Source of the DNA: Oceanobacillus halophilus
GTDB lineage: Bacteria; Bacillota; Bacilli; Bacillales; Amphibacillaceae
Assembly (NCBI RefSeq): GCF_003628505.1
Contig: NZ_RBZP01000007.1
Location: 1-64,000 of the forward strand
Direction of reading: 5' to 3'
Length of the DNA stretch: 64,000 nucleotides
Part shown: positions 52,910 through 62,117 of the stretch, piece after piece
Position numbering within the stretch: position 1 is the first letter of the stretch
How the letters are laid out: each line of letters begins with the position of its first letter
The notes under the pieces: generated by a model
Told to the model about the DNA's origin: nothing
The model's input: only the letters and a program-made list of their open reading frames with translations
Databases searched by the model: none
Made by a program: the position numbers and the translations under genes

Positions 52910-54142
52910 ATGAAGGATGAACTAATCAAACGGTTTACTACCTATGTAAAAGTTGATACACAATCTGATGAAAATACAGATCAAACTCCATCCACACCAG
53001 GTCAATTAGAACTTGCTAAACTACTTGCAGAAGAATTGAAAGAAATCGGCATGAAAGAGGTAGAAATTGATGCGAATGGCTATTTAATGGCTACCCTCCC
53101 TGCTAATACAGAGAAAGATATGCCTACAATAGGGTTTCTAGCACATGTAGATACAGCAACAGACTTTACTGGAAAAAATGTAAATCCACAAATCATCGAA
53201 AGCTTTGACGGAAATGATATAACATTAAATGAATCATTAAATGTTGTCTTATCCGCAAAGGAATTCCCAGAACTTGCAAGCTATAAAGGCCATACGTTAA
53301 TTACAACAGACGGAACAACCCTTTTAGGCGCAGATAATAAGGCCGGGGTTGCAGAAATCATGACGGCAATGAATTACTTGATTCAGCACCCAGAAATCAA
53401 ACATGGGCGCATTCGTGTGGCATTTACACCAGATGAGGAAATTGGACGTGGGCCACATAAATTTGATGTAGACCGCTTTGATGCAAAATTTGCCTATACC
53501 GTTGATGGTGGACCTTTAGGAGAATTACAATATGAAAGTTTTAATGCTGCCGCAGCAAAGGTAACATTTAACGGAAATAACGTTCACCCAGGAACAGCAA
53601 AGAATAAAATGGTAAACTCAGGAAAACTTGCAGTTGAATTCATCAGTAAGTTTCCAGAAAAAGAGGCACCTGAATACACAGAAGGATATGAAGGATTTTA
53701 TCACTTAATTTCTGTTGAAGGAGATGTAGAAAAAACACAGGTTTACTACATCATACGTGACCATGACAAGGGGAAATTTGCTAAACGGAAAGCTAAAGTA
53801 GAACAATTTGCAAAGGAAATTCAAGAGAAATACAGCAAGGATAGTGTGGAACTTGAATTAAAAGATCAATATTACAATATGCGTGATCGTATTGAACCCG
53901 TAAAAGAAATTGTCGAGTTAGCAAAAAATGCAATGGAAAAACTGGATATCAATCCAATTATCGAACCAGTCCGCGGGGGTACAGACGGTTCGCAGCTTTC
54001 CTATATGGGACTGCCAACACCCAACATCTTCACTGGCGGAGAAAACTTTCACGGCAAATTCGAATATGTTTCTGTAGATAACATGGAAAAAGCATCACAA
54101 GTAATTGTAGAAATCTGCAAGTTGTTTGAAGAACAGCATTAA
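52910..54142 (+). CDS. pepT: Peptidase T (tripeptide aminopeptidase)
   Basis: Cytoplasmic M20 zinc aminopeptidase that releases the N-terminal residue of tripeptides. At 410 aa it is a full-length member. The zinc ligands and catalytic residues are in [11 protein letters not shown] (His near 78), [15 protein letters not shown] (Asp near 141), [10 protein letters not shown] (Glu-Glu near 174) and [13 protein letters not shown]. The C-terminal [11 protein letters not shown] is typical. The start follows AGGAGGAAAG. A strong terminator follows. Confidence 0.95.
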   Translation: MKDELIKRFTTYVKVDTQSDENTDQTPSTPGQLELAKLLAEELKEIGMKEVEIDANGYLMATLPANTEKDMPTIGFLAHVDTATDFTGKNVNPQIIESFDGNDITLNESLNVVLSAKEFPELASYKGHTLITTDGTTLLGADNKAGVAEIMTAMNYLIQHPEIKHGRIRVAFTPDEEIGRGPHKFDVDRFDAKFAYTVDGGPLGELQYESFNAAAAKVTFNGNNVHPGTAKNKMVNSGKLAVEFISKFPEKEAPEYTEGYEGFYHLISVEGDVEKTQVYYIIRDHDKGKFAKRKAKVEQFAKEIQEKYSKDSVELELKDQYYNMRDRIEPVKEIVELAKNAMEKLDINPIIEPVRGGTDGSQLSYMGLPTPNIFTGGENFHGKFEYVSVDNMEKASQVIVEICKLFEEQH

Positions 54143-54210
54143 TTTCTTTCTAATAAATTGTTCTAATACAATGGAGAAATATAAAAGCAAATAACAAAAC
54201 AATAGCATCT

Positions 54211-54250
54211 AAAACGCATGGATAGAACCATCTATCCATGCGTTTTATTT
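54211..54250 (+). terminator. Terminator of pepT
   Basis: ACGCATGGATAGA / TCTATCCATGCGT, a perfect 13-bp stem with a 4-nt loop, then TTTTATTTG. Confidence 0.95.
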
Positions 54251-54255
54251 GTTTT

Positions 54256-55061
54256 AGTCTCTTTTCATATACTTTGTTACTTTTTAGACGTCATAGTTGA
54301 TATTGGCCAGCGTAACCTAAATGAATAGAGCGTTATCGTCCTCTAACATAGTGCATAGTGGATAGAAACTCCTGATTTATTCAATTTAGAACAGTTTGCT
54401 CTCGCTTACACTTATGAAAGTTTTGTGCTAGGATTCGCTCCGGCAGAATACTTCGCTTTCCGCGGGCACGGCCTCAGCCTCCTCGCGGAAAAACGTAACT
54501 GCGCCTGCGTCTACTAGTATCGCTCCGAAGCAGGCTTCCTCGGCGCAAGGGCCAAAGAAGCTTAATCAAGTAGTTCCCTCGCTGCGGGGTCTTCGGACAC
54601 GTGCTTTTCCCGCAGGAGTCTCCGTATTCTGCCTCCGCTAAGTTACAAGCTTTTGATTTTTTAAAACTATAGTCCATAATGTCACGTTTGGGGGAGTCTT
54701 CCCATAAAAAGAGAAATTTCCATGTTAAAATCAAGTAGAGCAAGAACTTAGCGAAGGAAATACACGGAGACTCCTTGAAAAAAGAAGACCACTTTTTTCT
54801 GCGTGCGATGTTTCGCTGCCGAAGCGTTCCTTGTCCTGCGGGAAGAAGAGCATCGGTGAGACTACGTAGTGAGGGAACTACTTGAATAAACATCACTGTT
54901 CCCTTGCGCCGAGAAAGCCCACTTCGAAGCGATACTAGTAGACGCAGGCGCACACTGCTTTTCAGCACGGAGGAGGCTCACCAGCTCCCCGCGGAAAGCG
55001 GAGTGTATTTCCGTAGCGGGTGTTAAGCAGTACTCTGAATTAAAGTAATCAACAGTCTATA
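54256..55061. mobile_element. MITE-like dispersed repeat, copy E (about 800 bp composite)
   Basis: The largest copy contains two complete GC-rich hairpins. One has GCAGAATAC (54443-54451) against GTATTCTGC (54624-54632). The other has GGAAATACAC (54756-54765) against GTGTATTTCC (55003-55012). The left end AGTCTCTTTTCATATACTTT matches the family terminus. The right landmark ACTCTGAATTAAAG...CAGTCTATAC ends in the stop codon of the MFS gene. It fills the 914-bp gap after pepT. The 164-codon open frame inside it is a by-product of the repeat. Confidence 0.8.
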
Positions 55062-56268
55062 CATTATTAGCACTACTTTTATCTTTTATTTTTATAAAAA
55101 AGGAGCCTGTTAATCCAATTGCTAATAATAAGGCCAACACTTCCATTGTTAACATAAAATTACCCCACTTCATGATATTTAGAGAAATAATCGGACCTAA
55201 TGTTGCTCCTATAAAGAGAATGAAGGTATAGAAAGAGGATGCAATGGCACGATATTTTCCACCAAGGTTTCCAACTAGCATCATAATAGACGGGAAAGTA
55301 ATCGAAATTCCTGCAACATAAATGATGCTCATGGTAATGAGCAAAGCAAGATTAGTTGTAAAACCCAGAACAATCAAACCTATCACACTTACAGACAACC
55401 CAATTTTTAGTATTCGCAGCACACCATAACGTCTAATCCATATCCCAGTAATAGGGGAAAATACCATTCCTATAATTCCCATCGCCCTTATACCAAGAAT
55501 TTGCTTTTCTGATAGATGAAATGGTGCATTTCCTAGGAATCCACCAAGAACTGTGTACATTCCAATAAATGTTAATAACAGCATGACAGTTATTAGGTAG
55601 CACAGCATCAGATTTTTATTAGTAACTATGAATTTTACCTTTAAAAGATATTCCCTCACATTGGTTTTTTCTTGCAATTTCTTCTTAGGCAATATCCACC
55701 AAACTGCCAGCATACTCATCCCATAAAGACATCCAAAAAAAAGGAAAACAACATTCCAATCAAACGTTTGATTGATAGCATCACCAGCTACTTGCCCAAA
55801 AATTCCAGATGTGACAAATCCAAAACTGATAAACCCGATAGTAGTGGCAACTTTATTTTTAGGAAAGACTTCAAAAACATAGGAAAGTGCAGATGGAGCA
55901 AATGTTGCAGCAAAAAATCCCTGTAATCCTCGTAAAATTAGCAGGATATAAAAATGATTGGTAAAGCCGATAAGTACGGTTATTACTGATAAAATAATTA
56001 ATCCAAAGACAATCATTTCTTTCCGGCCATACATATCTGATAAAGGACCGAAAAGCAAAAATCCAATTCCATAGCATATCGAAAAAATACTTGATGTCCA
56101 CGCCGCCATATTCGGGGTAACTTGAAAGGCAGTGGAAAATGTCTCCATTAAAGGAGTAGCAACATAAACACTAGACACAACAAACAAAGCACAGCAAAAA
56201 AGCAAAAACGTGATCAACGAGTAGTTATTTTGTCGACCACGTACATTTATTGGATTCTCCATTTTCAT
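55057..56268 (-). CDS. MFS transporter (YnfM/AraJ-like exporter)
   Basis: Twelve-segment major facilitator, 403 aa. The motif A-like loop GPLSDMYGRKEMI near 78-90 lies between TM2 and TM3, and LRGLQGFFAATFAPSAL near 117-133 matches motif B. A long cytoplasmic loop follows TM6 (PKKKLQEKTNVREYLLK). Drug or metabolite export by proton antiport is likely. The stop TAG (55057-55059) lies within the AGTCTATAC end of the adjacent repeat element, so the C-terminal tail (SSANNV) may have been altered by insertion. Confidence 0.85.
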   Translation of the reverse strand: MKMENPINVRGRQNNYSLITFLLFCCALFVVSSVYVATPLMETFSTAFQVTPNMAAWTSSIFSICYGIGFLLFGPLSDMYGRKEMIVFGLIILSVITVLIGFTNHFYILLILRGLQGFFAATFAPSALSYVFEVFPKNKVATTIGFISFGFVTSGIFGQVAGDAINQTFDWNVVFLFFGCLYGMSMLAVWWILPKKKLQEKTNVREYLLKVKFIVTNKNLMLCYLITVMLLLTFIGMYTVLGGFLGNAPFHLSEKQILGIRAMGIIGMVFSPITGIWIRRYGVLRILKIGLSVSVIGLIVLGFTTNLALLITMSIIYVAGISITFPSIMMLVGNLGGKYRAIASSFYTFILFIGATLGPIISLNIMKWGNFMLTMEVLALLLAIGLTGSFFIKIKDKSSANNV

Positions 56269-56319
56269 ATCCCCCTTCTTACTAAAGATATGAAATGATT
56301 TTGTCCAGTGTTCAATTGT

Positions 56320-57348
56320 TCATGCTTGTAATCCTTTAAAGAGATGCTCTTCTATTTTTTCCAATATGGAATAAGCACCTTCGCTTTTATTGGAAGGAAT
56401 AACTAGCTTTAACCCATTATTTGGATAGAATGCTGAATGAAAACTTACTCCAGGATCATAGCCCATTACATGATATTTAAAGATTTCTCCATCCTGTTTA
56501 TCTATCCAAATTCCGTAACCGTAATAAGTATCCTCATCTTCGCGTATATGAGGAGTTAGCAGCGATTTTGTGGTATCCTCTGATAATATTTTATTGGTAA
56601 ACAACGCTTCCCAAAAAGTTATCATATCTCGTGTCGTTATATATGCTCCTCCATCAGGGCCACCCTTAATAGGCAATGAATAAATATTGGTTTTCCATCC
56701 GTCTTCTGTTTCTATATAACCCAGTGCCGTATTTTTAGGCAATTGGTCCATTGAAAAATACCCCGATTCTGTCATTTCTAAATATGGAAACAGCTCTTTC
56801 TCTATGTACTCGGTAAATACAGTACCTGTCATTTTTTCAATAACTAACCCAAGCAAGATATAACCTGCATTATTGTAATGAAACCTATCTCCTGGGGAAA
56901 ACATCATTTCCCTATTTATAAACATTGGCAAGAAATCTTCTAACTTTGTCATTGTATACATCGGTCTTTCCTGCCAAAGCTCTTCAAAATCATCCATTAC
57001 ATCCTCATCAAAGTAATCGGGGATACCCGAACTATGTGTTAATAAATGATGAATTGTAATACCTTCATCAAAATTTGGAAATGGTGTATCCAAGCAGTCT
57101 ATTAATTTATCTTCAAATGATAACTTTCCTTCATCTACTAACTTAGCAATTCCTACTGCGGTGAATATTTTACAACCCGAAGCTATACCAAACCTAGTAT
57201 CCATCGTATTTTTTATTTCTTCTGCCCGATTTGAAAACCCTCGCGACGTTTCGAGTAATACCTCATCCCCCATCTTTACATGGGCCACTCCTGAAAAATC
57301 AATATCTTTCATTTTGCTGTGGATTGATTGAGTTAATAAATCTGTCAT
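56320..57348 (-). CDS. Serine hydrolase, class C beta-lactamase-like
   Basis: Cytoplasmic or surface-unanchored penicillin-binding-like hydrolase, 342 aa, with no signal peptide. The catalytic SxxK is ASGCKIF (Ser near 56), the YxN motif is YNNAGY near 147, and HVMGYDPG near 300 replaces KTG. These match the beta-lactamase/DD-peptidase/esterase superfamily (pfam Beta-lactamase). It could be an esterase or peptidase; resistance is not implied. Its own unit, divergent from the VanY-type gene. Confidence 0.82.
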   Translation of the reverse strand: MTDLLTQSIHSKMKDIDFSGVAHVKMGDEVLLETSRGFSNRAEEIKNTMDTRFGIASGCKIFTAVGIAKLVDEGKLSFEDKLIDCLDTPFPNFDEGITIHHLLTHSSGIPDYFDEDVMDDFEELWQERPMYTMTKLEDFLPMFINREMMFSPGDRFHYNNAGYILLGLVIEKMTGTVFTEYIEKELFPYLEMTESGYFSMDQLPKNTALGYIETEDGWKTNIYSLPIKGGPDGGAYITTRDMITFWEALFTNKILSEDTTKSLLTPHIREDEDTYYGYGIWIDKQDGEIFKYHVMGYDPGVSFHSAFYPNNGLKLVIPSNKSEGAYSILEKIEEHLFKGLQA

Positions 57349-57543
57349 TTTCCTCCCCCTTTGTATACTAATGTTACCATGTTTTATATTTATAGTTTGT
57401 GAATATTTAGTCTGCAGTTAAGACGTTTGCCTTATGAAACTTTTGAAAATAGTCGAAATTTAGAACAAGCCCATTCTCCTATTGCTCCTTAATAGTTCCA
57501 TGTGAGAAAATAAATAGGATATGAAATTTAAGGGGATATAATA

Positions 57544-58602
57544 ATGTTCAATAAGAAAGTAATGCAAGTAATGTTTTTCATAGCCATCCTATTTCTGATT
57601 TCAGCATGCTCATTTGATGACTTGGGTAATAATGGCAAAAACAAAGAAACTGATCAGAAAAATGAAGCCATTGATGAAGAGATTGGAAACTCCCATGAAA
57701 CAGATGTAGACAAAGAAAAAGGAGACTCAATCACTGCACCAAGGACTCTACTTCAAAAGAAGGACCAAGGAAAATCTGTAACACAGTTACAAGAAGCATT
57801 AAATCAAATTGGTTATGATATAGATACGAACGGAATTTTTAGTGAGTTGACAACTTGGGCGATTACCGATTTCCAATTGCAGCATGAAGACTTAATGGAT
57901 ATCGGCATATACAATAAAGAAACAGAAAAGGTTATCAATCAATATATAGAAAAAAACGAAACGATCGAAGCAGGTAAAGGTCTTCCTTTCCTAGAAGAAA
58001 CGGTGTCTACTGATTCAGGAGCACAGATTATAGCTAATCCTTATGATCAACTATCTATTGTTAATAAGGAATACGCACTTCCCAATGATTATATACCTGA
58101 GGATTTAGTTATTCCTAACGTTCGTTTTCCATTTACGGAAGAATTACCTAAAAAGCAAATGCGTGAAATTGCAGCTGATGCTTTAGAAGAAATGTTTGCA
58201 GCAGCAGATGAAGAAGGCTTAGAACTTTACGCTCAATCTGGCTATCGTTCTTATGAGAGACAGGAAGTTATCTTTGCTGCTAATGTGGATGTACATGGAG
58301 AAAAGGAAGCAAATAACTTTAGTGCTCGTCCAGGAGAAAGCGAACACCAAACTGGTTTAACTATGGATATTTCAAGTCCGGATGTAGGATTCAAATTAAT
58401 TGAAGAATTTGGTGATACCGAAGAAGGTAAATGGGTTCAAGAACATGCAGCAGATTACGGATTTATTATCCGCTATCCTAAAGGAAAAGAAGAAATTACC
58501 CAATACCAGTATGAACCATGGCATCTTCGTTATGTCGGCAAAAAAGCTGCTAAGGAAATGATGGAGCAAGAAATGACACTTGAGGAATATTTGATTGACT
58601 AA
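57544..58602 (+). CDS. D-Ala-D-Ala carboxypeptidase, VanY type, with peptidoglycan-binding domain
   Basis: Surface lipoprotein (lipobox LISAC, Cys22) of 352 aa that trims peptidoglycan stem peptides. A charged linker leads to a peptidoglycan-binding helix bundle at about 78-140 (VTQLQEALNQIGYDIDTNGIF in part; FQLQHEDL). The M15B peptidase domain spans about 200-345. It has SGYRSYERQEVIF, the zinc motif GESEHQTGLTMDIS (His near 275, Asp near 282) and EPWHLRYVG (His near 327). Monocistronic, with a terminator. Confidence 0.92.
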   Translation: MFNKKVMQVMFFIAILFLISACSFDDLGNNGKNKETDQKNEAIDEEIGNSHETDVDKEKGDSITAPRTLLQKKDQGKSVTQLQEALNQIGYDIDTNGIFSELTTWAITDFQLQHEDLMDIGIYNKETEKVINQYIEKNETIEAGKGLPFLEETVSTDSGAQIIANPYDQLSIVNKEYALPNDYIPEDLVIPNVRFPFTEELPKKQMREIAADALEEMFAAADEEGLELYAQSGYRSYERQEVIFAANVDVHGEKEANNFSARPGESEHQTGLTMDISSPDVGFKLIEEFGDTEEGKWVQEHAADYGFIIRYPKGKEEITQYQYEPWHLRYVGKKAAKEMMEQEMTLEEYLID

Positions 58603-58603
58603 T

Positions 58604-58636
58604 AAAAATCCTGTTCACACGAACAGGATTTTTTCT
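58604..58636. terminator. Bidirectional terminator after the VanY-type gene
   Basis: AAATCCTGTTC / GAACAGGATTT stem with a 4-nt loop, then TTTTC; converges on the DUF2269 gene. Confidence 0.9.
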
Positions 58637-58638
58637 AT

Positions 58639-59097
58639 TTAGAATGGTTTAAGAATCATGAGAGCAATAATTACAACAAATATTAAATTTTCCACATGTT
58701 CCACATTGAATAGTCGTTTAGACAATTGATAATACTCCTTAGGTATTTCTTCTCCTTCATATTCTTTAAGTAGTTTCTTAATTGGCACAGACTTTGGCTT
58801 TAACAAAAATGGACCAAATGCTAATGCAATCAAGAATAATATGAGGCTAGTAATATACCATCCTTGTGTGAACCAATAGGGATTTAGATAGCCCATCCAT
58901 ATTCCCGTAATAAGTAGCAGCGTTCCTCCGACCATGGTTAAAATATGTAAAGAGTTTCGTATCTTAAATGCATGTCTTAATTCTGTCATATTACTTGGTT
59001 TGGACTGAGTAACCACAAAAGTCATTATAAGTCCAGGTCCCATACCAATAATGGCAGAAAATACATGAATGAATACAAGAAATCCATAAAATGTCAT
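58639..59097 (-). CDS. DUF2269 family membrane protein
   Basis: 152-aa integral membrane protein. Four hydrophobic segments (about 3-25, 48-68, 77-96 and 130-150) and FIHVFSAIIGMGPG at the N-terminus match the DUF2269 family, whose function is not known. A haem-like His (FIHVFSA) is conserved in the family. ATG 59097 follows GGGGGC; an in-frame TTG precedes it directly. Confidence 0.8.
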   Translation of the reverse strand: MTFYGFLVFIHVFSAIIGMGPGLIMTFVVTQSKPSNMTELRHAFKIRNSLHILTMVGGTLLLITGIWMGYLNPYWFTQGWYITSLILFLIALAFGPFLLKPKSVPIKKLLKEYEGEEIPKEYYQLSKRLFNVEHVENLIFVVIIALMILKPF

Positions 59098-59290
59098 CAA
59101 GTGTGCCCCCTATCTACTATCATTTTACACCACTACACCCTATAAAAGGTTGTGATTATAATCACTGAATAATGTAGATTTTTCAACAATACTTTGTCTA
59201 GTTGGGGATAACACTATAAACTTGCAATAAATACAGTAATTGATTAGAATTAATTGAAAATAGCGATCATTCATCTTAGGGGGAAAGAAA

Positions 59291-59842
59291 ATGGGGCAGA
59301 CAAATTATTTAGCCGATATGATTCGTTCGCGGCGCGCAGTTAAAAAAGGTTATACGAATCAGGAAGTAAAAGAAGAAACGGTACGTGATTTATTAGATAG
59401 CGCAATATGGGCACCAACTCACGGACTGCGCCAACCATGGAGATTCATTTTTGTGGGGGCTGATAAGCTACCTGACTTTGCCAAGAAAGTAGCAGCGACC
59501 TATCCTGAAGAAAGGCAGCAAAATCGCGAGAATTATCTTAATGAACCAAACGCGATTTTGGTTGTGGTTATGGATGAACCGGATATTCCTAAACAATGGG
59601 ATGAAAACTTCGGCGCAACTGCTGCAATGATTCAAAACTTCTGGCTATTAGCATGGGAAAAAGGACTTGGTGTTGTCTGGAAAACAAATCCACACATTTA
59701 TGACCAAAAAGTTAAGGATATATTAAATGTCGGGGAAAATGAAAAGATTGTTGGATTCATCCATCTTGGTTACTTTAGTGAAGAACCACTGAAAAAAGAC
59801 CGTATCTCAGTGGATGAAAAATTCAGCACGTATAAAGGATAA
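59291..59842 (+). CDS. Nitroreductase family protein
   Basis: FMN-dependent NAD(P)H oxidoreductase, 183 aa. The N-terminal IRSRRAVKKGYTNQEVK motif binds FMN phosphate. SAIWAPTHGLRQPWRFIFVG (about 36-55) is the conserved FMN-binding stretch. The C-terminal half has NFWLLAWEKGLGVVWKT and IVGFIHLGYFSEEP, giving the usual dimer fold. It is similar to short YdjA/YdgI-type nitroreductases. Start follows GGGGGAAAG. A terminator follows. Confidence 0.88.
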   Translation: MGQTNYLADMIRSRRAVKKGYTNQEVKEETVRDLLDSAIWAPTHGLRQPWRFIFVGADKLPDFAKKVAATYPEERQQNRENYLNEPNAILVVVMDEPDIPKQWDENFGATAAMIQNFWLLAWEKGLGVVWKTNPHIYDQKVKDILNVGENEKIVGFIHLGYFSEEPLKKDRISVDEKFSTYKG

Positions 59843-59849
59843 ATTAACA

Positions 59850-59880
59850 ATAGCCTGGGCTCCCCTAGGCTATTTTTCTT
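59850..59880 (+). terminator. Terminator of the nitroreductase gene
   Basis: ATAGCCT / AGGCTAT with a 10-nt loop, then TTTTCTTT. Confidence 0.85.
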
Positions 59881-59888
59881 TAGTTATA

Positions 59889-60107
59889 GGCTCTATTCGT
59901 AAAGTTTGTTGCTTTTAATAATTTTGTTGGAAATTGTTGATTTATTTATTAAGAATAAATATGAAATAAGGTGCATTGTTGATTTCCGCTCCGGGCAGTC
60001 GCTTTCCGTAGCGGGTATATAGCAGTATTCTTAATTAAAGTAATCCACAGTCTATACAAAATATAAGCTAAAGTCATCTTAATTCAACAATCTATTAGAA
60101 AAAATCC
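59889..60107. mobile_element. MITE-like dispersed repeat, copy F (219 bp, with target duplication)
   Basis: The cleanest copy. Left end GGCTCTATTCGTAAAGTTTG, right end (reverse complement) GGATTTTTTCTAATAGATTG. It is flanked by TAGTTATA on both sides (59881-59888 and 60108-60115). Most of the GC-rich hairpin has been lost by internal deletion. The internal landmark CTTAATTAAAG...CAGTCTATAC is at 60025-60055. The AT-rich 8-bp duplication and GGCTCTTTTC-type ends suggest an ISL3-family transposase acts in trans; none is encoded here. Confidence 0.85.
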
Positions 60108-60135
60108 TAGTTATAGCTTTTTCGTTTACATAAAT

Positions 60136-60145
60136 CAAACGTTTG
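60136..60145. promoter_or_regulatory. CAAACGTTTG palindrome
   Basis: Fourth intergenic copy of the family (with 39777, 39819 and 61184), downstream of the formate/nitrite-type channel gene. Confidence 0.4.
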
Positions 60146-60153
60146 TTATAAAG

Positions 60154-60270
60154 TTATCCACACCATCCACAGGTTTATCAACAGTTATTCACATATTTTT
60201 GTTAATAAAAGTTAGTTGGTATTTTCATGATTAAAACGGTTACTCACACTATCCACAAGTTTGTGGATAA
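60154..60270. promoter_or_regulatory. Cluster of DnaA-box-like 9-mers
   Basis: Perfect TTATCCACA at 60154-60162 and, inverted, TGTGGATAA at 60262-60270. One-mismatch copies are TTATCAACA (60175-60183), TTATTCACA (60185-60193) and CTATCCACA (60249-60257). Weaker two-mismatch copies are CCATCCACA (60163-60171) and TTACTCACA (60240-60248). All seven lie within 117 bp of non-coding DNA. Confidence 0.7.
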
Positions 60271-60285
60271 ATACTGAGGATAAGT

Positions 60286-61080
60286 TCATTCCATGATCTC
60301 CTTCTCATCAAAGAACGGTTTGTTTACATAGTAATACATCCAAGCCATAAACACCCCACCCCCAATTAAATTTCCAATTGTAACAGGAATCAGATTGTGA
60401 AGAATACCAGCTAATGTAAAGCTCTCCGGATGGTCCAGCACTAGAGCAATGGCGAATGTACACATATTGGCAATACTGTGTTCATAACCAGAAATAAAAA
60501 AACAAAACACAAACAACATCATAATAAATATCTTGGCGCCATCTCCCTTTAGCGTCATCGGAATAAAAAACGCAAGGCACACAAGCCAGTTACAAAGAAT
60601 TCCTCTAAAGAAAAGCTGAGTTGTTGATATTTCAACCTTATTAACTGCCACATCTAACAAAAAGCGATTTACGGAAGCATCAACAAATAATTGCGTCGTT
60701 AAAATTAGAAAAGCAAAAGCCACAGCTCCTAAAATATTTCCAAAGTAGCTAAGTGTTAATAATTTTGCTACATCTATCCATTTCATCTTTTTACGTAAAG
60801 CAGCAAAGGTATAATAAAACGTATTTCCTGTAAATAAGTCTCCCCCACCAAACGCAATTAAAATGATAGCAGCACCAAAAGTAATCGCGGCCATAGGGTA
60901 AGAAAAAGGAGAGCCTAAGTTATAAAAATAACCACCCGTTTTAAATGCGACAATGACTCCAAAACCAATAAACATACTTGCTAAAGCAGCTCTTAATATG
61001 TAATGCAATACATTCGTTTGATAGAATTTTTGTTTTTTTAATGCTAATTTTTCTACTTCTAATAACGGATTTACTTCCAT
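60286..61080 (-). CDS. Formate/nitrite transporter family channel
   Basis: Pentameric anion channel of the FocA/NirC family, 264 aa. ATG 61080 (MEVNPLLEVEK) follows GAAAGGGAAG. Six membrane segments are visible. The FNT signature GGGDLFTGNTFY near 80-91 and the second-half LCNWLVCLAFF with the conserved Asn near 165 line the pore. SGYEHSIANMC near 200-210 carries the central His. Size and sequence resemble B. subtilis YwcJ. Formate versus nitrite cannot be decided. CAAACGTTTG palindromes flank the gene on both sides. Confidence 0.9.
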   Translation of the reverse strand: MEVNPLLEVEKLALKKQKFYQTNVLHYILRAALASMFIGFGVIVAFKTGGYFYNLGSPFSYPMAAITFGAAIILIAFGGGDLFTGNTFYYTFAALRKKMKWIDVAKLLTLSYFGNILGAVAFAFLILTTQLFVDASVNRFLLDVAVNKVEISTTQLFFRGILCNWLVCLAFFIPMTLKGDGAKIFIMMLFVFCFFISGYEHSIANMCTFAIALVLDHPESFTLAGILHNLIPVTIGNLIGGGVFMAWMYYYVNKPFFDEKEIME

Positions 61081-61183
61081 ACTTCTTCCCTTTCTAAACA
61101 TCATATTAACTGTAGTTTCGCCTTAGATATTCCCCTTATGCATCCACTTTTAAACCCTATTATTTGTGTGAAACCATCTTAAA

Positions 61184-61193
61184 CAAACGTTTG
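61184..61193. promoter_or_regulatory. CAAACGTTTG palindrome upstream of the FNT gene
   Basis: AAACAAACGTTTGAT at 61181-61195, about 105 bp upstream of the start codon, in a position suited to a repressor operator. Confidence 0.45.
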
Positions 61194-61208
61194 ATCATCT
61201 AATTAAAC

Positions 61209-61247
61209 GAAAAGGGTACCTCGAGTTTACTCAAAGTACCCTTTTTG
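61209..61247 (-). terminator. Terminator of the AraC-type gene
   Basis: AAAAGGGTAC / GTACCCTTTT stem. On the minus strand it is followed by TCGTTTAATT. Confidence 0.7.
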
Positions 61248-61253
61248 TAATAT

Positions 61254-62117
61254 TTATTTTTTCCTAACCGGAATCCAAATTTCACTATAATAATCTTCAT
61301 TTGCAGGATTCTCATCACTTAAATAAACTTCTAATTCCGGGCCACCTGCATGCTCATAATTAGTAGATGGAAACCATTCAGAGAAGATTCGTTCCCAAAC
61401 CTTTGGCATGGCATCTGGCATAGATCCTTGCACCGGAAAAACGGCCCAGGTTGAAGCAGGAATCCGTTTTTCCTCCCATTCTTTAGGAAGGTCCTTTATC
61501 TGCTTTTCTGCTCCTATAAAATAAGTTAAATGTTCCTGTTTTTTATCAAAGTCCATACAAACTCCAATTAATCCCAGAGATCCACAAACTTTTGCTAAAC
61601 GATCTGAAAATCCATTGCTATTCGACTCCTCCCAGAATGAGGCAATATTTTTGTAATTTTCTCCGTCAATTGTTGTGGTACGTATTCCTTTGCCAATCAC
61701 CTCGAATGCTTCCTTCTCCGTAATACGATAATCCATTTCTACATCTCCCTTTATCTGAATTTGAAAAGAGAGTTTTGGAAAAGCTTTTAGAGATTGACTT
61801 TCTTTCCGAGCACTTGACGGACTAATACCATGAATTTTTCGAAAAGCCTTAGCAAATGCCTCAGGACTCTCATAGCCATAGTTTAGCGCTATTTCAATGA
61901 CCTTGGAATCGGAATGAACTAGGTCATTGGCAGCCAGTGTTAATCGGCGATTGCGAATATATTCACTCACGGTAAAACCTGTTAGCATATGGAACATTCG
62001 TTGATAATGAAACTTAGACATATGTGCTATAGATGCTATCTCGTTAATAGTTAAAGTTTTATTCAAATGACTTTCTATATACTGAATACTGTCAACCATT
62101 CGTTGAAGCCCTTCCAT
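61254..62117 (-). CDS. AraC family regulator with GyrI-like effector domain
   Basis: 287-aa transcription regulator. The N-terminal AraC DNA-binding domain (about 8-108) contains TINEIASIAHMSKFHYQRMF and SPEAFAKAFRKIHGISPS, two helix-turn-helix units. The C-terminal GyrI-like/SOUL effector domain (about 128-287) has KEAFEVIGKGIRTTT and ends YYSEIWIPVRKK. This is the architecture of the Rob/BmrR-like small-molecule regulators, so multidrug or aromatic ligands are possible. No obvious target is adjacent. Confidence 0.9.
   Translation of the reverse strand: MEGLQRMVDSIQYIESHLNKTLTINEIASIAHMSKFHYQRMFHMLTGFTVSEYIRNRRLTLAANDLVHSDSKVIEIALNYGYESPEAFAKAFRKIHGISPSSARKESQSLKAFPKLSFQIQIKGDVEMDYRITEKEAFEVIGKGIRTTTIDGENYKNIASFWEESNSNGFSDRLAKVCGSLGLIGVCMDFDKKQEHLTYFIGAEKQIKDLPKEWEEKRIPASTWAVFPVQGSMPDAMPKVWERIFSEWFPSTNYEHAGGPELEVYLSDENPANEDYYSEIWIPVRKK

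Noticed and set aside
54474-54968. 164-codon minus-strand ORF
   Set aside because: It lies wholly in the GC-rich MITE copy E, has no homologous look, and is an effect of few stops in high-GC repeat sequence.
60154-60270. Replication origin
   Set aside because: DnaA-box-like sites exist but there is no dnaA/dnaN/rnpA or AT-rich unwinding region typical of bacillar oriC.
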